Shown here: piece by piece, positions 43,801 through 56,100 of the stretch
Layout of the letters: each line of letters opens with the position of its first letter
Numbering within the stretch: the stretch's first letter is position 1
Source: Gonapodya sp. JEL0774
Taxonomy: Eukaryota; Monoblepharomycota; Monoblepharidomycetes; Monoblepharidales; Gonapodyaceae
NCBI GenBank assembly: GCA_027604505.1
Contig: JADIIX010000053.1
Location: 62,001 to 126,000, forward strand
Direction of reading: 5' to 3'
Length of the DNA stretch: 64,000 nucleotides
Made by a program: the position numbers and the translations under genes
The notes under the pieces: generated by a model
Told to the model about the DNA's origin: nothing
The model's input: only the letters and a program-made list of their open reading frames with translations
The model's database searches: none

Positions 43801-46328
43801 CCGTCATCTGCTGTTGCTGATGTTGCCCAGTGGCTCCAACTTCGGGAGAAATATCACCCATGTTCACGCCCCGCATCCCTCTCCCTGCCCCGATCATTCC
43901 GGAAGCCTGTGATACCTGTGCAGCCCTACGCGCTTGATCAGCTGTAACCTGCTGATGATGGTGTTGCTGCTGGGTGATCTGCTGATGCTGCATCGGGTGA
44001 TGGTGTCCATGCCCCAGCATTTGAGGTGATGGGTACGGCCTCCCGTGCTGGTTGTGTCCACCGTGGCCCAGACTAGACATACGATGCAAGTGCGTATGCT
44101 GCTGCTGCTGTTGTACTCCTTGGCCTTGAGATTGTGCCATCCCAGACCCCAAACTCATATTCATAGCCATTCCAGTCGCCATACCCATGCCCATCACCCC
44201 AGTAGGGGGTGGTGAATCCGCCATGATACCATAACTACCACTGGCCCCACCACCTCCAACGCTTGGCAAGGAATCAAGGCCCACTGTAAATTCGAGCTCA
44301 AACTCTGCAGCCTCTCTCGGCAAACCGACATCGACTGGCGATTGTGCGAACCCTGCGGATCCGGATTCTCCAGAAACTCCGGAACCGGACACAGGACCGT
44401 TTCCGCCAAACGAGGAATACAACGCATTCAGGTCTGGTGCGGGGGATGAACCGGAAGGTGGCGGAGATATCGAAGTAAAGAAGCCAGGGGACACAGACAG
44501 CATTGACGGGGAAAAAGCAGGCTCAAAAGGTGAGTCAGCCAGGGAAAGCGAAATTTGGGTAGGTGACGATGCCGTTGAAGGCTGAGGTGGCACAGCTGTT
44601 GCAGCGGTGGTGGATGTTGTGGATGAGACAGATGTTTGTTGTTGCTGCTGTGAGTTGAGCGAAGAAGATATCGGGGCATCTGTTGGTGATGAGGAGCAAC
44701 CTTGCGCCTGCCCTGACAACGACGTGGCGGCCGCTTCCATCATGGACGAGGATGGGGCACCAATCCCCAGATGATGTCGATCCCTATCTTTCGCCACGTC
44801 GGATCCTCGGCGGGGCTTGTTGGACGATGCTACGCGAGTAAGGGACGACACTGCTTGGGGAAGGGGGTGCTGGTTATGGTTCATACCAGTATTACTCCGG
44901 CTTCCAGGTGCCACCAACGTGTTAGTGGCCGCTGTGCCCATTCCAATAACCCTGCCACTTTGGTGTTGTTGTTGGCCCGCACTGGGTCTCCTTTCTCGTG
45001 CTTCCATGGCTGAGTGACCTTCTTCCGGTCCCATCCCCTCTTCCTCAGCCACAGATTGAATGCAGGGTCTATCACACTCCAGACTGCCTTCAGTATGCTC
45101 TGTATCGTAGTGCTCCCCGTTCCCTAAGCCATCACCGTCTGCATCCTCATCATCGAGGTACTCTACTCCTTCATCGAACTCGGCATCAGAGTATCCATCA
45201 AGAGGGTCAAGAGGCCCATCGTACTCATGATTAAAATCGGTTGAGTGGTTGACACTGGATGGGTCTCCTCCAGTGTTCGATCGTGCTGGTGCTCTGTGGT
45301 TGTGAGGATCGACACCGGGCCACGACGGTGCAGGAGTGGGGCTTGCCGATGCTGGCCCACGTGACCACGAGTTCGTGTTATGAGAAGATTGGCCGTTGGA
45401 ATGGGGCCAGTGGTTGGATTGGCCTCGATACGATGAGTATCCGTTAGTGGGATGAGGTGCAGGTGTAGAGAGGAATCGAGAGTCACTTTTGGGGTCGTGG
45501 TGAGAATATGCAGAGTTCGGGCCCCGTTGCAGATGATGTACGGCAGTAGCTGCGGATGGGGGATGGCTCTTCCGGCGGGGAACGGAAGACAGCGAGTCGC
45601 TATTCAACGGAGTGGAATCAGGTCGGTAAGGCGAGTTAGGATTCTGCGCATTGTGAGCAGATTTGCGCTTCACGGCGGGACTGGAGGATGTAGATATGGA
45701 GGATGTCGAAGAAGCGTTCGACGACGGGGCTCGACGAGGGCGGCCTTTTTCATGAAAGGTAAAGCGGTGGAGGCACAAAGACAGTGCGAAACGCAGCCGC
45801 ACACAAAGATGGAGAAGGCAAAAGAAAAAGAAAAGACAGATAGACGGACAATCAGTGTTGAAGTGGGTGCGAAACCTCACAGATTTAAAAGGAGGCACAA
45901 CGGCCAGATGAAGGCACGACCGTGCAGACAACTCTCAAGGAGCCAGGTCCACCTTTCAGAGTAGTAACGTACCCAGCAGAGTGGCCGGACCGGTGTCCGA
46001 GCACGCACCCAGGATAAGGGGAGTGCCATAAGAAGAGCCCTACCCTGACACTCACCTCTCGGTCTCTCCACCCGGTCAAACGAGCAATCAACCCGTCTTC
46101 GAATGCAGTGTACACAGGCTGTGTCATTTGCAGCGATGATACATCGGATCTTCCTGAAGGTCAGAATGTGGAACGGGTTTCAGGTTGAGGACCAATCATG
46201 ACAGGGTCAATAACCGCGAGCCCGTAGCATTCCCGCCTTCCTAACGTCTCCTCTCACCTGGAATGACAGGCGTTACAGCTCTTCTTTTGCCCACTATTAC
46301 TCAGCCCTTGCGACAAGTCTACCTCCAT
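40841..46328 (-). CDS. Zn(II)2Cys6 fungal transcription factor with MHR domain
   Basis: Six exons join in phase (46328-46258, 46153-46056, 45744-42833, 42738-42670, 42551-42139, 42044-40841), giving 1588 residues. The binuclear zinc cluster is complete: Cys at 18, 21, 28, 37, 40 and 47, split by an intron after CNACHSR and resumed at KIRC. A Ser/Gln/Gly-rich stretch of about 850 residues follows. The fungal regulatory middle-homology region starts near residue 940: FDDLLPLPNTASTNRY, LLMYSVLALASAW, ACVQIAKELQ, EATQDVKRRTFW and LFTQDRAVTHIFGIAPLI. The C-terminal exon has further helical sequence and a Gly/Ser-rich insert, ending in LQWVAANGR. Target genes unknown. The start is the only ATG close before the cluster. 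Confidence 0.9.
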
Positions 46329-47685
46329 CACGCAGGCCCTCTTCGCCACTGTGTCACTCAGGGTTCTCTTTGTTGCCGGTTTTATCCGATTGGTTGTCCT
46401 TCTTCTTGTTTCTGGTGTCCAATACCTCCCTTGACTGTTTTTGTTGGTTGTCTCCCGGAGTGGAGCCAACCAACCGGGAACCCCAACCCCTCCCTCCCCC
46501 CAAACCGTCTGATATTTATAGCCACAAGTGACTGCCCGCAGGATTTAAGCAGGCATAAATTAGAATCCTCTTTTCAAGGGCCTACTAACTGCAGGAGTAC
46601 CCAGATTATTCCCTGTCAGAAAGAGATTTCTCGCTACAGTTTGGAGAGGTAACGCAAAACAAAAAAAATTGAAGTGATAGATCTCTCGTCACGGCACTTT
46701 CCTTGTTCCCTTCTCCAGTCCCCAACCTGCCCCGGCAACAAAGCACCTGCCCCTCACGCAAAGGGTGCAGGCTCTCTGAGACCATACATTCTGTTCTACA
46801 CTTTTCCTATCCTACTTTGCTATAATGACAGTGTATTACATATATTAGTTCAGACACGTGGCCTACAGGATCAAGGCAGTCGTCTGTCGACGGGAACGTC
46901 AACTCAAATGCGGACTCAAGATGTCATTGCGACTATGCTAAAGAATACTCTAGTGCGATGATGAATCATTTTGTCCGAATTATCTCTTGTTATGGGTGGG
47001 AGATGGAGTGGATGCTTTTTTAGAACTATTGTATTGCCGATTCAAGGAGCAGGTTCAATCCTCCCCCTCCTTCGGACCCACAGTCAGTCATCACAAAACC
47101 TGCCAATGTGTCATTTCATGGATATTAGTTTATCGCAACTCATGCCTTCTCCAATTTATTGTACCCGACAGCCCAGTAACTCGCTCCAAAGCTGTTGTTC
47201 TCCACCACAGTGAGATCTGATCAGCTGGGCGCTCATTAAGCCATCAAATCTCATTCGATTCCCCTTTCCACAACTCCCCTTCATGGATCTCCCCGCAATA
47301 TTGGTGGGCATACCCTGTCACCGACGGTGCAGATGCTTGGAACCACCAGTAACTCGGCATTACATAAAGTCGGTCAGAACGAGGTGGGGTTGGAAGTTGA
47401 GAACGGCAATGATGGGGATCAGCAAGCGGAGGCAAAGGTGCGCGAGGAGGGAAGACGAGAAAGTGCACAAACCTTTTGATGTCGGGACTGGGATGACCGC
47501 AGCAGTGCCAGAGCACCACAATCAAGTCTCAGTGACAGGGAACATTTGGTTGAACGAAGTAAGTTCGTTCCCAAGTGGAAACATCGAGAACTTGAATCAA
47601 ACGTAAGTTATTGAATTGTGTCAACGCTGAGTAACATGCCCATTCATGCAATCAATCCGATGTATAAGCTGTGTTCTGAACAGGA
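46329..47685. other. Divergent intergenic region, no supported gene
   Basis: Lies between the Zn2Cys6 gene and PARP1. Short frames are present on both strands without domains. It should contain both promoters. Confidence 0.45.
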
Positions 47686-50600
47686 ATGGCCTTCCAACCC
47701 GGTGACATTAGCGCAGAGTATGCGAAGGTGACTGATGCATCTCTTTGGGGTTCGTTGTGTCTTCCTCTCTGACCGGTCATCACAAACATTCTGTTCAGAG
47801 CGGACGAGCAGGATGCAAAGGATGCAAATCGAATATCGCTATGGGTGCCGTAAGAATTGGGAGACACACTCAGAGTATGGCATGTGAGTCGTTCTTTTTT
47901 TTGTGGGTGCGTGTGGTTCTTGGGGATTGTGAAATGAGACGGGACGAAGGTGTATGGACCAAAGGAGATGGACAAACGACGAAAAGAACCCTCTCCATTG
48001 CAATGTTTACCGAGCAAAAAAGCCGATGCTCACAGTCTTGTTTTTACATCAAAACCGAAACCAAACCCAACCTGTTCCCTCCCGGCCGAATCTTCACTTC
48101 CCCTTTTCCGCTTTATAAAGTTGACGGTATCATGACTGCCTGGTTCCATCCTTCATGCTTTTCGAAGAAAGCGTTTGGCAAGAACACCAAATTGTCTGTA
48201 AGTCTCAAACAACAGTTATGACGTGGTCCCAATCACCTCTCAAGGACCGTTCCAGGAAATTCTTGGTGTCCCTTCTTTGCGTTGGGAAGATCAACAGAGT
48301 CTTGGTAAAATTTTCGGTGACGGGGGTGGTGGTGGCGGTGGTGCCCGGAAGCCGACTGGTGGTTCCAGTGGCTCAGGGCGTGCACAAGACGTGGAAGAAT
48401 CAAACTCGGGTGAGTTGTTGCTGCTCCAATTTGGGAATGCGATGAGTGCGAAGAGCATTCTGACCACGCAAATGCAGCCCTTAACATTGCTTATGCTCCC
48501 ACTTCTCGATCAACCTGTCACGGATGCGAGAGCAAAATCGAAAAGGGGGAACTAAGGATGGCGTTTAAAGAAAGCAAAGGAGACGATGCACGGCCGTGGT
48601 TGGAAGTGGACAGGTGGTGTAAGTTTTGCTATTGCGTTTGGCTTTCCTTGTTGGATGCGATGGCGAACCGAGAGGGACCTTGAAACCCACGGCCCACTCA
48701 CATCTCTCAAACTTTTTTTTTTTTGTGTAATTCACCAATCCCACTTCGCGCGCTGCACTGCTCTGATTTCGTTAGATCATCCTCCTTGTTTCTACACACA
48801 CGCCCTGGTCGCAACACCTTCACCGTGTCCAGTATCTGACGTGAAGGATGTCAAGATATTCAGCGGTTGGAAGAGCATCGGTGGGTTTTAAGGGATGTTG
48901 GTGGTGTTGGGGGTCACTCGCAAGGGACCGAATTGGTGATTCACTTCATTGCGTTCTCGCCAGCCAAACCTCATCTCGACTATGCGACCGCGTGTTTGAC
49001 TGGCACCCCGCCAGCTGGTCCTGTTCCATCAAATTTGTCTGGGGACAATGTAGGACCGAAGAAGAAAAAGGCAAAGAAATCAATGAGAGGGAGTGCCGAG
49101 GAGATGGACGACGAAGAGGCTGAGGTGGGGACTGAGGAGGAGTACGCACTTCCGGAACGCAAAACCAAAGCAAGGGGCAGAGCCGCCCTGGAGGAAGGTG
49201 AGAGGAAGAGGAAGCGGGGAAAACCGCAGACGAACGAGGTTCAAGAAGATCAAGGGGATGTCAGTATGGACGAGACATATGTAGCGAGACCAACGAGAAG
49301 AGCAAAAAACGCCGACAGCCGAATGAAACGAGACGTGGTAAAGAAGAGAGACGGGGATGAGGAAGAAGAGTCCAGAACGGAGACTAAAAGCGATCCCCAG
49401 CCTCCTCGTCGGCGAAAGAGGGGAGTGACCAAGGACGGGCATTCGACGGTTAGTTATTCGACGGTTAGTTTGCCGAGCGATGAAGCGCCACATGCGGCTT
49501 CAAAGGACGATGTGCAATTGCCAGGACGGCGTAAGAAGGCGAAACGGGTTGAGGAGGATTTGGACGCCAAGGACAACATCGAGATGGAAGACGACGAAGC
49601 TGACAAACCTAAGAGGGGAAGAGGAGGGCCCAGACTCAAGAAGGAGACTCTTCACCACGAGTTGGGTGCGGAAGACATGAAAGAGTCCAAGAAGAGGAAG
49701 CTGAAAGAGCCTTCGAATGGCAAAGGCAAACTCAAAGCCGAAGAAGATGCAGAGGTAGCGAAAGAAGAGCAACAGGACCAAGGGCTTATGGATCCGGCAC
49801 GCATACAAGCAGAGGCGCTGTGGCAGGTGAAAGTGAGTTCTCGAAAGGTATGAGGCCCACCCGAAACAGTGATTCCATGCACTTCAACTGGTAGGACAAG
49901 CTCTCCTCCTTCTCACTCGGTGGCCGAGGCACTGTCTTACGCTGCCTGAATGCGCTGGGGTTTTCGATGCCCACACCGACGGAAACTGCTGCCAAAACCC
50001 TATTCGCAGATGTCCTCACGTTCGGGCTTTCTGGGCCATGCCCTGAGTGCCGTTCATCTTTCCTTGCTCCCAACGAAAAGGGTACAGGATACCGTTGTCC
50101 CAAGATCCACGATTGGGGCGCGTGCCCCTTCGAGACGACGCACCCGGTGTTTGATAAGAAGGGGACAGAGACGAGAATTGGGAGCGATTTGACGGCAATT
50201 TTGGGCGAAGAATTAGTGGAGAAGATTCTGGAGGTGGCGAGGGGAGTAGGCGAAGTGACGAGGGTTTTGCAATCAGAGGTACGTCTTTGGCGCCTGTCTG
50301 AGTCCATCAAGGATTTACATTTTGCGCCATCCTACAGCCCAAGCGTGTCAAGACAGTCGCTTCAAGTACCTCCATTTCTTCACCCACTGCTTTCGTCCCC
50401 CGGTTTGGTGCCACCACTGGTGAACCTTTCCGTGGTATGACATTTGTGTTGGCAGGTGGTTTTTCCCGTCCACATGGCGAAATCGCGTCAAGGATAAAAG
50501 TCGCAGGGGGGATCGTCGACACAAACGTGACGGAAGGAACGACTTTGGTTGTGAGCTCCAGAGTAGAGTGCAATAAGGATGAATCGGCGACAACTGCCAA

Positions 50601-52956
50601 GATTTTGAGGACAAAAGAACTGGGGATAGAGGTGGTTGGAGAGGTGGGTGTTTGTGAGGAATCTAGCTCTTGCAGCGTGGGCTTGGCTTGGCCATCATCT
50701 GAGCTCTGGTGCATGCACTTGAACGATTTATTTCTACAGAATTTCATTGATGAGTGTATTGGCAAGAAGCAATTGTTGGATTGGCGGATCGATGGATGGC
50801 GGATCTGGGGTGGGGACGAAGATTCGGTTAGAAAACGCAAGGAGAGGAAAGAAAAGGAGGTTCGTGATAACTACTGATAATCGCTTTCAGAAGTGACTCA
50901 TGAGTGAATACTTCGCAGGAGTTTCGTCCCAAAAAATTACAAGCGATGACAGTCAAGAACTCGACTGCGGTCGACCCAAAAAGTGCTTATACTGCGACGC
51001 ATCATGTATACCGAGTGAGGAATATCTAGGATGCAATGTCGAGTTCTTGATTGACTCTTTCCACCGTTCAATGTTCGAACATTAGGACAAGCAAAACGTC
51101 CCATGGACTGTACAAATGGTTCGTGTCGACGCCGCTACGGGTCGGAATAGCTACTACGTACTTCAAATTCTCGAGAGTGACGGAGGAGGAAGAGGTTACG
51201 TATTTCTCAAGAGCTGGGGTCGGGTTGGAACAAACATAGGGCAGATCGAAGAGGACACTTGTGACTTGGAGTGGGCAAAGTCAACTTTTGCAGTCAACTT
51301 TGCCGAGAAAAGTGGAAACAAGTGGTTGTTGAAACCTTATGAGGCCATTGCAGTGAGTATTTAATTCAAGGTTTGTGTCCCAGTTCACCTGCGTTGTTAA
51401 TTTTTCACTGCAGAATCGGTACACCGTGGTCGATGTGGACTATGGTGGCGAGAAAGCGGAGACTGTGTCGACGAAGATCACCTCTGATTTGGTGGATTCC
51501 TCGAGTCTCGCGAAGCCTGTTGCAGAGCTCGTTGCCTTGCTTTTCGATATGGAGAGGATGAAACAGACGATGCTCTCATTCGAAATTGACCTTAGCAAGA
51601 TGCCGCTAGGCAAGTTCCGCTGAATACGTGCGGTTGGAGGCCCGACAACCTCGATAACCGTGAATTTCATGATTGCAGGAAAACTGTCCAAAGCAGCCAT
51701 AAGTCGCGCGTATACAATTCTCGCCGAAGCTCAGGAGCTAGTCAACCAACGTACACATAACTCCGAAACCCCGGGACTCAAATCCGGTTTTGCACGTGTT
51801 TCCAACGTTTTCTACTCAACAATCCCACATGATTTCGGAAGGAACTCACCACCACTTCTAGATGACGAGGATCTGATTCAGAGCAAATTGAGCATGCTTG
51901 ACACCCTTCGGGATATAGAAGTTTTCAACTCGATCATTGCTGAAGAAACTGACGAGAAGAAGGCAGAGAACGTTGTTGATCAGCACTACAAGAAACTAAA
52001 GTGTTCAATTGAGGTCGTCGATAACGATTCGGTTTGTTCTTCATGTTTTGAAGAAAGGACGTACTTGCAAAAAATAATCTTCTGGGAACTCCAGGTTGAG
52101 TTTTCGCGAATCAAGAAACAACTTGACAGCACGCACGCTCCGACGCATTCGCAATACTCATTGGAGATCGAGCATGTGTTTAGAGTTTCGAGGGATCAAG
52201 ATGAAGAAAGGTTTTCATCATGGAAGAACAATAAGAACAGGAGTGAGCGTTTGCACAACACCGAGACGCGACATGACGAGTCTAATTGCGCTCCTTAGTG
52301 CTGTTATGGCATGGCTCCAGGCTTTCGAACTGGGTGGGAATCCTCAGCCAAGGTTTACGTATCGCCCCACCGGAAGCTCCTGTTACCGGCTACATGTTCG
52401 GGAAAGCGTTGTATTTTGCGGACATGGTATCTAAGTCTGCGAACGTGAGTTGGACCTGGGTTCTGCCTTTATTTTATTCACTATCGTTACTGCGGTTTCA
52501 TTGGCCCGAAGTACTGCTTTGCAACGCCCACAAATCCTTATGGTTTGCTGACATTGTGTGAAGTGGCGCTGGGTGATATGTAAGTCCGTTTCGTTTCTTA
52601 AAGCAGACGAGTCTCCCACTAATACTTGCATGCGGTGCAGGTACGAGTTGACTGCGGCGCAGATGATTACAAAACTGCCCCCTGGGAAGGAGAGCACAAA
52701 AGGTTGTGGCAAAACCGGTCCGTCTTCTTTCGACTTGGAAGATGGATTGCGCCGCCCTTTAGGCCCTCCCACTGGCCAAAACATACCGGTGAGTAGTGTT
52801 CGACTGAATCCCTGCAGTAAACTGAATTGCTTTTGGTAGGGGACGAAAAGAACGGACTTACTTTACAATGAATATATGGTATATTCTGAAAGCCAACAAC
52901 GTATGCGGTACCTCGTCAAAGTCAAGTTTCATTTCGGTCGTTCGGGACGGTTTTAG
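47686..52956 (+). CDS. PARP1: Poly(ADP-ribose) polymerase 1, full domain set
   Basis: DNA-break-activated nuclear enzyme that builds poly(ADP-ribose) from NAD+. Nineteen exons join in phase, giving about 1270 residues. The order matches animal PARP1: zinc finger 1 ([18 protein letters not shown]), zinc finger 2 ([22 protein letters not shown]), a Lys/Glu-rich linker of nearly 300 residues, PADR1 zinc domain ([21 protein letters not shown]), BRCT ([20 protein letters not shown]), WGR ([16 protein letters not shown]), regulatory domain ([20 protein letters not shown]) and catalytic domain. The H-Y-E triad is intact: His in LLWHGSR (about 1116), Tyr in SANYCF (1161) and Glu in LLYNEYMVY (about 1244), so polymer synthesis is expected. 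Two introns look GC-AG. Exon ends: 47727, 47883, 48177, 48409, 48618, 48880, 49832, 50278, 50643, 50859, 51014, 51352, 51609, 52031, 52242, 52444, 52579, 52788. Confidence 0.95.
48178..48244 (+). other. Probable GC-AG intron in PARP1 (zinc finger 1)
   Basis: Donor tttg|gcaaga, acceptor ctcaag|ga. It is the only way I found to join SKKAFG in phase to [17 protein letters not shown]; the nearby GT donor at 48198 gives the wrong phase. Confidence 0.5.
51610..51678 (+). other. GC-AG intron in PARP1 (regulatory domain)
   Basis: The donor ctag|gcaagt is the classic GC form, with acceptor attgcag|ga. It rebuilds [14 protein letters not shown] exactly as in the family. Reading through instead meets a stop within four codons. 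Confidence 0.85.
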
Positions 52957-53113
52957 CATATCTGCATCGGCTGATTTGAAGAAATGTACCGTTTTTGCAT
53001 AAACTGGCACTTGTCCGTTTACACCGTCAGAAGGAGAAGGTTGAAATAAGTCAGGAATTGATTGTACTGTAATAGTGCCTCTATATACAATAATAGCAAT
53101 GGGTAATCGGAAT

Positions 53114-56100
53114 CTAGACGGTGTTGTTTCCTGATAGATTCGCACTTGATTTACTTCCTTCAATAAGTTCGCGAGCTTCTTTCGTAGTAGCATTTGCTTC
53201 GGGGGTAGCCCACTTTGATCGGTCCACCTCTATGAACAGCAGCCAGCAAATCAAATATTTGCAAAATGCGAGGACGCACTGTGAAACTCACCATCACCGT
53301 AGTCTACGAACAATTCCTCGCCCTTCAATATGTCTCGACAAGTCCTGACAATAATCTGATTCACTTTCGCTCCCATGATATACTCAACGTTGATTCGGGT
53401 CTTGTCCTCGTTAATAAAATGCAGACAACAGTAGCCCGGCAGCGATGGCTTAGTGAACGGCATACCGTCGGGGTCAGTTGCGTCAAGTACAATGTGACCA
53501 TATCGAATCTGAAGATGAGGACAAGCGAAGAGCATTAAGGGCAGAGGACAGCATGACTGCGTTTCAGAAGAAGGACGTACCGTGTACATATTAGACAAAA
53601 GCATGTGTTCTTTTCGAGCATCGTACTCATCCTCCAACATTGGTACCCCAAAGTAGAACCCTAAGTAAGTGTATTTGGGTATCGATCGGCGCGCATAGAC
53701 TCCGTTTCCTGAGTTTAAGATCTTAGAGAGTATGTGTGGAGAAACGAAGTTTTGGTGCACATTTGTAAGACACGGTCCAACGAACAACTCACCGAAGAAG
53801 GTCTGACATCCAACAGCTCCTCCAGAGATCCCGGCAATGGTTCCTTTTCCTTCAATGTATGTCGTAGCACGGGAACATCCACTTCCATCGCTTCAATCAT
53901 GCCCGGTGCCAACTCAGCAGGCAAGCTCACAGCACTTTCCGGGAAAGCCGTATTTGCCAAAGACTCCATAACCAGCTCGTGACTCATATTAAGATGGCTC
54001 GGTGCACCCGCCTCGTATTCTGAACTAGTCTTGGAACGCTTCGTCAGTAAGCTGGGTGCTGCTGGAAAGCTCTCTACTTCGTCGCCATCCTCCGACCAGC
54101 GCTCCACCTCAAATTCCGTAGGCATCTTCCGCTTCTCCCCGCGGCTTCCACAGGAGCCTTGAGACGGTCTGCCGTCGGCCCTCATTTCATCGTCGGAATC
54201 GGCTGCACTGCGATAGGCGGAATCGATGTCCGTTAAAGGGGGGGTCAGCGCACCAACTGCAAATGTGGTTTCAGATTCCACTAAAGATCCCGTTCGGCGA
54301 CGACGGACTTGAGTTTTCAACAGATAGGGTTTGCTCGTGGAGGTTCCTTTGGCCGTAAATGTCCTGTTCCCTCTGGATCCCATGCTGCCTGCTCTCGAAC
54401 CTCTTCTCGTTCCTTTCTTCACTGGTTTGTTTTCAACAGCGACTTTGATGACTGGGACAGCTTTCTTTATGGAGCTTTTGTTGGCCTCCACCGCATGTCC
54501 CCCTTCTTCGTCCACTCCATCCATCATCCTGATCACTTGGTCTTCCTCATCCTCATCGAGTCCAGGCTCCGCCACCTCCCAAGTATTGAAGACATCATCA
54601 TCACTGTCGCTGGGTTCGTCGTCGAAATCTGATATGGACGCCCGAGATCCTTTGACTGGAGCGACGTGACGACTGAGTCCTGGCGGACCGTGCTTTCCCG
54701 ATCCTCGTGTCCGGAAAGACGTTCTGGTGGAAGAAGAGCTCATAGTCTTGCTCTGCTCGGTACTGAAATCACCATCTGGTGCCATCAGAGTTCCAGACAC
54801 ACAACCCTCTGCACGGAAGTTTTGATATCCATCTACTACCGACGTTGGGTAGCCCAGGATATTGTTCATGGTTGGTTGCGTTCTTGAAAAAGGAATCGAA
54901 AATCCACGATTTCGGCGCACTTTCAGAGGCTTGGAGAGAAAAGCTGAGATGCGCTGCTTCGCCGCTACTTGCTCTGCTGTGGTCTCCTCCACCTTCTTCT
55001 TTTGGATGGGCATTTTGCTTTTTTCCGTCTCCTCGTTGTACCAAAGGTTTTCTGTGTTAAACATGATGGGCCAATCCTTTTCGACCAAGTCACGAGTCCA
55101 GTCAAGGTATGCCGACCACGCAATCTCAAAAGATGATGACTCAAAAGAGGGGTAAAACCACGTCGTGTTGGAGTTCAGTGGCCGAAAAATGTGCCAAAAA
55201 CTGTCCCGGTTGTCAGCGAGCACAGCGGCTGCAATGGTGGAAGGTTTCTAAATTGTGCCGTGGCGGATAGGGAACTTTCTGGCATATGAATCGCGGGCTT
55301 ATTGCATCCAAAAGAAACTCACCTTCCCCACAAAACACCGCACCAAGCCTCTTTCCAAGCTGATCTTCTTGTCGAGGGCAAGTCCTCTAACCACGAGCTC
55401 ACCCTTGCTTAACGGCCTGCCAGCTTGACGGAGTGCCATAAACATAACGTAAGAGCCTGTGTACCATCGTGGCCTCGCTGGTGCGGGTCCGTCCGTAGTA
55501 GGGGCGCTAATCTTCGGTTTGCGTGTAGGAATCTTGCGCTTGCTCTTTGAGGGCAGTCCGGCAAGGTCGTGAACAGTCGTTCCGAGGAAGTTGTAGCGAG
55601 GTTGAGATACTTCTTTACCCTGAAGGATTGCTTTTTGTCGACGAGTCGCTCGAGGTTCATCGGGGTCCACCTGCACCTCAAACACGTTGACTGAGGCTGC
55701 CGAAGAAGAAGTATCTGAAGCCGCATCGTCATCGGGTGGAGTCAGTGGGCGATATTTGTCCCGATTCGCCGTCTCTTGCTTCGAATCCGCAGGCACAACA
55801 GACAGAATGCGAAGGGCAGGAGGCCCGTCGGGATCAGATATCAACTGTGGTGAATGTGACATCACGTCCTCTGTATCGGGCGAATAGTCCGAAGCAACTG
55901 TCACAGTATCTGCAGATCGCCATGAACATTCAGAACATCCAGAGCAGGTAGAGGCCCCATCATCATCGATATCCTCTACCACTGCAATATGGGTCGCAGC
56001 AACCCTGGCAGCAGAGGACACCTGCCCGCGAGTGCGGGCACGAGGACGGGTGACTTCAAAGGGCAGTGTCGGTGAAGAGGATGGGGGCAAAGCAGCACCT

